Below are positions 58,026 through 64,000 of a stretch of DNA of 64,000 nt, in pieces (within the stretch, counting starts at the first letter, position 1; the number at the start of each line of letters is the position of its first letter). The notes under the pieces are model-generated. The model was not told where the DNA came from, made no database searches, and was given only the letters and a program-made list of their open reading frames with translations. This DNA comes from Streptomyces cinerochromogenes (lineage in GTDB: Bacteria > Actinomycetota > Actinomycetes > Streptomycetales > Streptomycetaceae), in NCBI RefSeq assembly GCF_014648635.1, contig NZ_BMRM01000010.1:124001-188000 (forward strand). Direction: 5' to 3'. A program made the position numbers and the translations under genes.

Positions 58026-59333
58026 TTGACCGATCCGTGGGTTGCCCTGGAGCCAGGGGCCGACCCCGCCGAGCGCGTCCGGGCCCTGCGCCGTGCGCAC
58101 GAGACGTTCACCACGGCGGGGACGGTGCCGCGCCCGGTGCGGTCGGTGGTGGCGGAGTCGTGGCGGCGCAGCGCGCGGGCGGGTGTCGGGCCGGACGGCA
58201 CCGCCAGTGTGGAACTGTCCGACGGCGACCTCGGCGCCTACCGCGCGGAGCACCCCCTGGCCCGGGTGATGCCCCTGTTCCGGGAGCTGATGGGCACGTT
58301 CGCGGCCGACGGCGAGCATCTGCTGGCGGTGTGCGACGCGCACGGCAGGCTGCTGTGGGTGGAGGGGCATGCGGCGACCCGGCGGCGCGCGGACCGGATG
58401 AACTTCGTCCCGGGCGCGCGCTGGTCGGAGAGCGCGGTCGGCACCAACGCGCCGGGCACCGCGGTAGCCGTGGACCGGCCCGTGCAGGTGTTCGCCGCCG
58501 AGCACTTCATACGGCGGGTGCAGCCGTGGACGTGTGCCGCCGCTCCGGTGCACGACCCCCGCACCGGACGGGTCCTCGGAGCCGTGGACATCACCGGCGG
58601 CGACGGGCTCGCCCATCCGCACAGCCTCGGTTTCGTGCAGGCGGTGGCGCGGGCGGCGGAGGCGCAGCTCGCCCTGCTCGCCCCGCCGGGCGTCGCCGGG
58701 GAGGGGCCGCTGCTCAGCGCGCTGGGCCGGGACGAGGCCGAACTGGCCGTCGACGGACGGCGGATCAGGCTCAGCCGCCGGCACAGCGAGATCCTCGTGC
58801 TGTTGTCGCGGCACCCCGAGGGCCTGAGCGGGGACGAGCTGCTGTGCGCCCTGTACGCGGACGAGTCGGTGACGCCGGTGACGCTGCGGGCGGAACTGGC
58901 CCGGCTGCGCAGGCTGCTGGGACCGGAGCTGCTCGCCTCACGGCCGTACCGGCTGACGGCCGCGGTCGAGTCGGACGCCACCGTGGTCGAGCGGCGGCTG
59001 GAGACGGGCGGGCTCACCGCGGCGGCCAAGGCGTACGCCGGGCCCCTGCTGCCCGGCTCGCAGGCCCCGGCGATCGTCCGGCTGCGGGAGCGGCTCGCGA
59101 GTGCGCTGCGCACCGCGCTGATCGCGCACCGCGATCCCGACCTGCTGGCGGACTGGGCACACGCTCCGTGGGGCGAGGAGGACATCGAGGTGTGGCGGGC
59201 GCTCGCCGTGGTGCGTCCGACGGCACCGGTCCGTGCCCGGCTCGCCGCGCTGGAGGCCGAACTGGGCGTACCGGCCGGCCCGGCACCGGCACGGACCCGC
59301 GGTGCAACGTACTTGCAACGTCCGCCTGCCTAG
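58026..59333 (+). CDS. GAF-domain regulator with winged-helix C-terminus (AcoR-like)
   Basis: A 435-residue regulator. ESWRRSARAGVGPDGTASVE opens the AcoR/GAF-type sensor, with GARWSESAVGTNAPGTAVAV, AAEHFIRRVQPWTCAAAPVH and VLGAVDITGGDGLAHPHSLG. The sigma-54 AAA+ module and Fis domain of true AcoR are absent; instead residues ~240-320 form a winged helix (LAVDGRRIRLSRRHSEILVL, ESVTPVTLRAELARLRRLLG). TTG 58026 is the start, with GGGGAGG five bases upstream. The dehydrogenase gene follows 56 bases later, so it probably senses an alcohol/aldehyde-related compound and controls that gene. Confidence 0.9.
   Translation: MTDPWVALEPGADPAERVRALRRAHETFTTAGTVPRPVRSVVAESWRRSARAGVGPDGTASVELSDGDLGAYRAEHPLARVMPLFRELMGTFAADGEHLLAVCDAHGRLLWVEGHAATRRRADRMNFVPGARWSESAVGTNAPGTAVAVDRPVQVFAAEHFIRRVQPWTCAAAPVHDPRTGRVLGAVDITGGDGLAHPHSLGFVQAVARAAEAQLALLAPPGVAGEGPLLSALGRDEAELAVDGRRIRLSRRHSEILVLLSRHPEGLSGDELLCALYADESVTPVTLRAELARLRRLLGPELLASRPYRLTAAVESDATVVERRLETGGLTAAAKAYAGPLLPGSQAPAIVRLRERLASALRTALIAHRDPDLLADWAHAPWGEEDIEVWRALAVVRPTAPVRARLAALEAELGVPAGPAPARTRGATYLQRPPA
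59303..59321 (+). promoter_or_regulatory. TGCAACGT direct repeats before the dehydrogenase gene
   Basis: TGCAACGT occurs at 59303-59310 and 59314-59321, an 11-base (one helical turn) spacing, inside the end of the GAF regulator gene. A TAGCCT -10-like hexamer follows at 59331-59336. This is a candidate activator site for the aldehyde dehydrogenase promoter. Confidence 0.5.
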
Positions 59334-59389
59334 CCTCGCGGCGAGAGCTGCCCAACGGCGGGCAGCGCTGCACCGGGAGGCAGACCAGG

Positions 59390-60913
59390 ATGACTCGTTA
59401 CGCGGCGCCGGGCACCGAGGGCTCGATCGTCTCCTACCAGGCGCGCTACGACCACTTCATCGGCGGTTCCTACGTGCCGCCCGCGCGCGGGCAGTACTTC
59501 GAGAATCCGTCGCCGGTCAACGGGCAGCCGTTCACGGAGATCGCGCGGGGTACCGCGGAGGACGTCGAGCGGGCGCTGGACGCGGCGCACGAGGCGGCGC
59601 CCGGGTGGGGCCGTACACCGGTGGCGGAGCGGTCCGACATCCTGTTGAAGATCGCCGACCGGATGGAGGCGTACCTGGAGCCGCTGGCGGTGGCCGAGAG
59701 CTGGGAGAACGGCAAGCCGGTGCGGGAGACGCTGGCGGCCGACATCCCGCTCGCGATCGACCACTTCCGTTACTTCGCGGGGGCGATCCGGGCGCAGGAG
59801 GGTTCGCTGGGCGAGCTGGACGACGACACGGTGGCGTACCACTTCCACGAGCCGCTCGGGGTCGTGGCGCAGATCATCCCGTGGAACTTCCCGATCCTGA
59901 TGGCGGCCTGGAAGCTGGCGCCGGCGCTGGCCGCGGGGAACGCGGTGGTCCTCAAGCCGGCCGAGCAGACCCCGGCCTCCATCCACTACTGGCTGAGCCT
60001 GATCGCGGACCTGCTGCCGCCGGGCGTGCTGAACATCGTCAACGGCTTCGGTGTGGAGGCGGGCAAGCCGCTGGCGTCGAGCCCGCGGGTGGCGAAGGTC
60101 GCGTTCACCGGGGAGACCACGACCGGGCGGCTGATCATGCAGTACGCCTCGGAGAACATCAAGCCGGTCACCCTGGAACTCGGCGGGAAGTCGCCGAACA
60201 TCTTCTTCGACGACGTGTGGGCGCACGACGACGACTTCCGCGACAAGGCGCTCGAAGGTTTCACGATGTTCGCGCTCAACCAGGGCGAGGTCTGCACGTG
60301 CCCGTCCCGGGCGCTGGTCCAGCGCGGCCACTACGCGGAGTTCCTGGAGGCGGCCGTCGAACGCACCCGGCGCATCAAGCCGGGCCACCCGCTGGACACC
60401 GACACGATGATCGGCGCGCAGGCCTCCAACGACCAGTTGGAGAAGATCCTCTCCTACCTGGACATCGGCCGCCAGGAGGGCGCGAGGGTCCTCACGGGCG
60501 GGGAACGCGTCGAGTACGACGGCGAGTTGAAGGGCGGGTACTACGTCCAGCCGACCATCTTCGAGGGCGACAACCGCATGCGGATCTTCCAGGAGGAGAT
60601 CTTCGGTCCCGTCGTCTCGGTGGCCTCCTTCGACGACTTCGACGACGCGATCAAGATCGCCAACGACACGCTGTACGGCCTGGGCGCGGGCGTGTGGACC
60701 CGGGACATCAACACCGCCTACCGCGCGGGCCGCGCCATCCAGGCGGGCCGTGTGTGGACCAACTGCTACCACGCCTACCCCGCGCACGCGGCGTTCGGCG
60801 GCTACAAGCAGTCCGGGATCGGCCGCGAGACGCACAAGATGATGCTGGAGCACTACCAGCAGACCAAGAACCTCCTCGTGTCGTACTCGCCGAAGAAGCT
60901 GGGCTTCTTCTAG
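59390..60913 (+). CDS. acetaldehyde-type aldehyde dehydrogenase (ExaC/AldB-like)
   Basis: A 507-residue NAD-dependent aldehyde dehydrogenase. IIPWNFPILMAAWKLAPALA, catalytic Glu in TLELGGKSPNIFF, and catalytic Cys in NQGEVCTCPSRALV are present; the GEVCTCPSR form is characteristic of the acetaldehyde/ExaC-AldB branch. It oxidises acetaldehyde or other aldehydes to acids in the cytosol. GGGAGG lies upstream of ATG 59390. It is linked with the GAF regulator gene just upstream and followed by a strong hairpin. Confidence 0.95.
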   Translation: MTRYAAPGTEGSIVSYQARYDHFIGGSYVPPARGQYFENPSPVNGQPFTEIARGTAEDVERALDAAHEAAPGWGRTPVAERSDILLKIADRMEAYLEPLAVAESWENGKPVRETLAADIPLAIDHFRYFAGAIRAQEGSLGELDDDTVAYHFHEPLGVVAQIIPWNFPILMAAWKLAPALAAGNAVVLKPAEQTPASIHYWLSLIADLLPPGVLNIVNGFGVEAGKPLASSPRVAKVAFTGETTTGRLIMQYASENIKPVTLELGGKSPNIFFDDVWAHDDDFRDKALEGFTMFALNQGEVCTCPSRALVQRGHYAEFLEAAVERTRRIKPGHPLDTDTMIGAQASNDQLEKILSYLDIGRQEGARVLTGGERVEYDGELKGGYYVQPTIFEGDNRMRIFQEEIFGPVVSVASFDDFDDAIKIANDTLYGLGAGVWTRDINTAYRAGRAIQAGRVWTNCYHAYPAHAAFGGYKQSGIGRETHKMMLEHYQQTKNLLVSYSPKKLGFF

Positions 60914-60928
60914 ACACGGTGGCCGAGG

Positions 60929-60963
60929 GGCGCCTGGCCGGGAGGGTGTGCCGGGCAGGCGCC
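60929..60963 (+). terminator. hairpin terminator after the aldehyde dehydrogenase gene
   Basis: 13-base arms (GGCGCCTGGCCGG and CCGGGCAGGCGCC) with one mismatch flank a nine-base loop, 15 bases after the stop codon. No T-tract. Confidence 0.75.
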
Positions 60964-61085
60964 TGGGCGGTGCGGGCGGTGCACAGCAGTCGGTTCCCGG
61001 GTTCGTCCCCCCGGTCGCCGGCTCCGGCCTTACCCTGCGGTCGCAGGAGGGATACGAGGAGAAACGGCACGGGGACGGGGCGAGT

Positions 61086-61958
61086 ATGGCGCGTGTGGTG
61101 GGTGTGCACGGGATCGGCAAGCAACGGCTGGGCGAGGACACGCTGCGCAAGGAGTGGCAGCCGGCGATCCTGGACGGTCTGCGGCGGGCCGGGGCGGGCA
61201 CAGCGATGACGGAGTCCGACCTGACGATGGCGTTCTACGGGGACCTGTTCCGGCCCGCCGGGCGGTACCTGGACGCCGGAGATCCGCCCTACACCGCGGC
61301 CGACGTCGAGCCGGGGTTCGAGCAGGAGTTGCTCCTGGCCTGGTGGCAGGCCGCCGCCGACTCGGACCCGACCGTCGTACCACCGCGGCAGGCGGGCACC
61401 CTGGTGGCGACTCCCGGTGCGGCGCAGGCCGCGCTGCGCGCCCTGTCCGGGTACCGGTTCTTCGCCGGACTCGCGCTGCGGGCGATGGTCTTCGATCTCA
61501 AGCAGGTCCACCGCTACCTCACCGATCCGGACCTGCGTGCTCAGGCTCGGCAACGGGTACTCGACGCGGTGACGGAGGACACCCGTGTGGTGGTCGCGCA
61601 CTCCCTCGGCTCGGTGGTCGCCTACGAGGCGCTGTGCGCCCGGCCCGGGCACCGGGTGCGCGCCCTGATCACGCTCGGCTCCCCGCTCGGCATCCCCCAC
61701 CTGATCCTGCACCGCCTGCAGCCGGCACCCGTCGACCTCGGCGGGCCCGTGCAGGCGGTGTGGCCCGGAGGCGACCACCTGGTGTGGACCAACCTCGCGG
61801 ACGAGGGTGATGTCGTGGCGCTGGTGAAGGACCTGCGTCCCCACTTCGGCCGGCGCCTGCGCTCCGCGGTCGTGCACAACGGTTCCCACGCCCACGACGC
61901 GACCGCCTATCTCACCGACAAGCTGTGCGGCCGCGCTCTGGCGGACGGCCTGGCATGA
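61086..61958 (+). CDS. alpha/beta-hydrolase coupled to the caspase-like gene
   Basis: A 290-residue soluble alpha/beta-hydrolase of the lipase/PGAP1-like type. VVGVHGIGKQRLGEDTLRKE supplies the oxyanion region; the nucleophile elbow is VVVAHSLGSVVAYEAL; ALITLGSPLGIPHLIL is the strand after the Ser; the C-terminal VHNGSHAHDATAYL supplies the candidate His. There is no signal peptide. The substrate is unknown; lipid or peptide esters are plausible. Its TGA overlaps the ATG of the caspase-like/STAND gene (ATGA, 61955-61958), which argues for a joint function. A long GC-rich gap separates it from the dehydrogenase gene. Confidence 0.88.
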   Translation: MARVVGVHGIGKQRLGEDTLRKEWQPAILDGLRRAGAGTAMTESDLTMAFYGDLFRPAGRYLDAGDPPYTAADVEPGFEQELLLAWWQAAADSDPTVVPPRQAGTLVATPGAAQAALRALSGYRFFAGLALRAMVFDLKQVHRYLTDPDLRAQARQRVLDAVTEDTRVVVAHSLGSVVAYEALCARPGHRVRALITLGSPLGIPHLILHRLQPAPVDLGGPVQAVWPGGDHLVWTNLADEGDVVALVKDLRPHFGRRLRSAVVHNGSHAHDATAYLTDKLCGRALADGLA

Positions 61959-64000
61959 CCGACCCGCACACGCCGGATCCGAGCCGGCACACCCGGGACG
62001 GAAGCGGGCTCAGCCCGGACGGCACGCCGTACACGCCGTACACGCCGTACGGGAGCCGGCCCACTCCGTACGGAACCCCGCACGCCTCCGCGGGGGCCCC
62101 GAGCGAGCCGCGCAGGTTTCTGATCGCCACGGCCGTGGCCCGCTATGCGAAATGCCCGTCCTGGGACCGGCCCGAGCTGGCCACCGCCCGCGAGCAGATC
62201 ATCGACACCTTCACGCACCAGCTGGGCTACCGTCACGAGTCTGCGCTCGGCATGGACGTGACCCGTGCCCAGCTGGTGGAGCAGCTGCGGGCGTTCTGCC
62301 GTGCGCCGGACCGCCGCGAGGACGACCTGGTGGCCGTCTACCTCTCCGGCCACGGCGAGATCCTCGACGACGGCGACGAACACGTCCTGTACCTGGCGGA
62401 CACCGATCCGGCCGACCTCACCTTCACCACGCTGCCCACCGCCCAGCTCGCCAGAGCCATGCTCCGGGACACCCCGCTGCGCCGGCTCCTGCTGGTGCTC
62501 GACACCTGCTATTCCGGCCGGGGCGGCAACGAGCTGGCCGCGGCGGCCCTGGAACGCATCAGCGCCCAGTGGCGCGACGCGAACGGTTCGGGTGTCGTCG
62601 TCATCTCCTCGGCCCAGCCCCACCAGCAGGCCGATGCCGGCCTGTTCCCGCGCCTGCTCAAGGAGGCCGTCGGCCATCGGGCCACGGCCGGGCACGGGCC
62701 GCGGAACCTGTCGGTGTCCGCCGTGGTGCAGCAGGTGAACGACCATCGGGACAGGCCGGGCTGGCAGCGCGTCAGCCTCACCCTGATCGGACTGACCGGT
62801 GAACCTCCGGGCTTCTTCGCCAACCCGCGGCACGACGTCCGCCTCAACGAGGTGGACCTGGCGCTGCAGCAGGCCGAAGAGTTCGACGCGCAGGCGCGCC
62901 GCCGCGACACCGAGCTGACCCGCCGCCTGCTGGTGCGCGCCATGGGCTACGGCGGCACGGCCGAGCCCCGCTGGTGGTTCTCCGGCCGGCACACCGCGCT
63001 CGCGGACCTCGCCGCCTGGTTGAACGCCCCGGGCGGTGACGCCTGCCGGATCGTCACCGCCGGCCCCGGCTCGGGCAAGACCGCCGTCCTCGGCCTCGTC
63101 GCCGCCCTCACGCATCCCGAGCGGCGGGCCACCGTCCCGCTCCACGCCCTGGGGCTGAGCGCCGCCCACCTGCCGGACGAGAAGTCCGTCGACGTCGCCG
63201 TCTACGCCCAGAAACTCAGCAACAGCTTGGTCCTGGAGGCGCTCGCGGCCGCCGCCGGGGTCCGTGCCGGGACCGTCGGGGAGTTCCTGGAGGCCCTTGA
63301 CGAGCGGGACGAGGACCGCCCGTTCACCGCTCTCATCGACGCGCTGGACGAGGCGGAGACACCCACCACCCTCTGCACCCGCGTCCTGCGGCCCCTCATC
63401 GACCACTCCCGCGGTCGTGTCCGCCTCCTCCTCGGCACCCGCCCGTACCTCCTGGACCGCCTCGGTTTCCGCGTGAAGAGCCCGGGACCCCGGCGGGAGA
63501 TCGTCGACCTGGACCATCCGCGCTACGCCGACCGCGCTGCCCTCACGGCGTACGCCGCCCGCAACCTGCTCGACGCGCACGCCGAGTCCCCCTACCGTGA
63601 GCGCCTTGACGTGGTCGAGCCCGTCGCCCGGGCGGTCGCGCAGGCAGCAGGCAACTCCTTCCTGGTCGCCCGGATCGCCGCGAGCACCCTCGCCGCGGAC
63701 AGCCGCGTCGTCGCGGACCCGCGCTCCGCCTCCTGGCGGGCCGGTCTGCCCCGCCACGCCGGCGACGCCCTCCGGGAAGACCTCCGGCGCCGTCTCGGCG
63801 CCGACGCCGGGCGCGCCACCGACCTCCTGCTCCCGCTCGCCTACGCCGAAGGCCAGGGCCTGCCGTGGGAAGACGTCTGGGCGCCCCTCGCCACGGCCGT
63901 CTCCGGCCGCGTGTACACCGACGAGGACCTGCTGTGGCTGCGTCACCACGCCGGCTCCTACGTCGTGGAGGCGGAAGAGGCCGGCCGGTCCGCCTACCGC
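61955..64000 (+). CDS. caspase-like peptidase fused to STAND-type NTPase (cut by window end)
   Basis: The first 682 codons of a longer protein. Residues 24-41 are a TPY-rich linker. Residues ~54-270 form a caspase/peptidase C14 domain with catalytic His133 (VYLSGHGEI) and Cys185 (LLLVLDTCYSG). From ~335 follows a P-loop NTPase: Walker A TAGPGSGKT (370-376 core), Walker B FTALIDALDEAE (~457-468) and the sensor-like RLLLGTRPYLLDRL (490-503), the pattern of NACHT/STAND proteins. WD40 or other sensor repeats usually follow but lie beyond the window. It probably acts as a triggered protease in a conflict or cell-death response. The start ATG 61955 overlaps the hydrolase stop. Confidence 0.9.
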   Translation, partial: MTDPHTPDPSRHTRDGSGLSPDGTPYTPYTPYGSRPTPYGTPHASAGAPSEPRRFLIATAVARYAKCPSWDRPELATAREQIIDTFTHQLGYRHESALGMDVTRAQLVEQLRAFCRAPDRREDDLVAVYLSGHGEILDDGDEHVLYLADTDPADLTFTTLPTAQLARAMLRDTPLRRLLLVLDTCYSGRGGNELAAAALERISAQWRDANGSGVVVISSAQPHQQADAGLFPRLLKEAVGHRATAGHGPRNLSVSAVVQQVNDHRDRPGWQRVSLTLIGLTGEPPGFFANPRHDVRLNEVDLALQQAEEFDAQARRRDTELTRRLLVRAMGYGGTAEPRWWFSGRHTALADLAAWLNAPGGDACRIVTAGPGSGKTAVLGLVAALTHPERRATVPLHALGLSAAHLPDEKSVDVAVYAQKLSNSLVLEALAAAAGVRAGTVGEFLEALDERDEDRPFTALIDALDEAETPTTLCTRVLRPLIDHSRGRVRLLLGTRPYLLDRLGFRVKSPGPRREIVDLDHPRYADRAALTAYAARNLLDAHAESPYRERLDVVEPVARAVAQAAGNSFLVARIAASTLAADSRVVADPRSASWRAGLPRHAGDALREDLRRRLGADAGRATDLLLPLAYAEGQGLPWEDVWAPLATAVSGRVYTDEDLLWLRHHAGSYVVEAEEAGRSAYR

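Overview
The window is a high-GC actinobacterial chromosome segment, almost certainly Streptomyces. The reasons are codon positions saturated with G/C, many GTG starts and one TTG start, ATGA stop/start overlaps, a conservon (cvnABCD) operon, DUF5997/DUF5709/DUF6397 families, an F420-type PPOX enzyme, Tat and lipoprotein secreted cell-wall enzymes, and a xylA/xylB pair with a ROK regulator. No rRNA, tRNA, insertion sequence, prophage or CRISPR array was recognised.

Layout. 1-5.4 kb: end of an Lrp/AsnC regulator, a HAD phosphatase, a frameshifted small ORF, an MFS exporter, a LysR-type ligand domain lacking its HTH beside DUF5997, and a LuxR regulator. 5.4-10 kb: a YjbQ protein and a sulfonate/sulfur ABC operon (ssuCBA) with a downstream flavoprotein; the operon starts with a 27-residue Cys-ending leader peptide that looks leaderless. 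10-13.3 kb: an MltG-like enzyme and an ABC exporter divergent from a MarR regulator. 13.4-20 kb: secreted enzymes (PNGase A-like amidase, M1 peptidase, a large muramoyl amidase, an L,D-transpeptidase-like lipoprotein). 20.3-23.9 kb: a heterodimeric ABC exporter with one degenerate ATP site. 24-29.4 kb: DUF5709, zinc-free L31, a membrane hydrolase, a Ski2-like helicase and TesB.

29.5-36.7 kb: DUF6397, an orphan Roadblock protein, an F420-type enzyme, and a conservon headed by an MHYT membrane sensor. 36.8-41.5 kb: a methyltransferase, an alpha/beta hydrolase divergent from a PadR regulator around a 22-bp palindrome, an MpaB-type oxygenase and small hypotheticals. 41.7-46.5 kb: a decayed gene, a (CGGCAG)13 microsatellite, then an SNF2 helicase (with a TTA codon) translationally coupled to a SWIM protein. 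46.6-53.8 kb: a secreted phytase-like esterase, a secreted nuclease/phosphatase-fold protein, and the xylA / xylB-ROK xylose locus. 54-61 kb: an APC permease, an acetamidase, a Tat-exported amidase, a GAF regulator and an acetaldehyde-type dehydrogenase. 61-64 kb: an alpha/beta hydrolase coupled to a caspase-like/STAND NTPase protein that runs off the window; this is the best candidate for an under-described conflict or cell-death system.

Two themes recur between genes. First, short tandem repeats (16-22 bp units) sit in many intergenic gaps, above all between 47.9 and 57.2 kb. Second, at least four genes (LuxR, MarR, methyltransferase, APC permease) have their 3' end duplicated in tandem just beyond the stop codon. 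Starts were set from Shine-Dalgarno spacing, overlaps and family knowledge; similarity searches were not possible.
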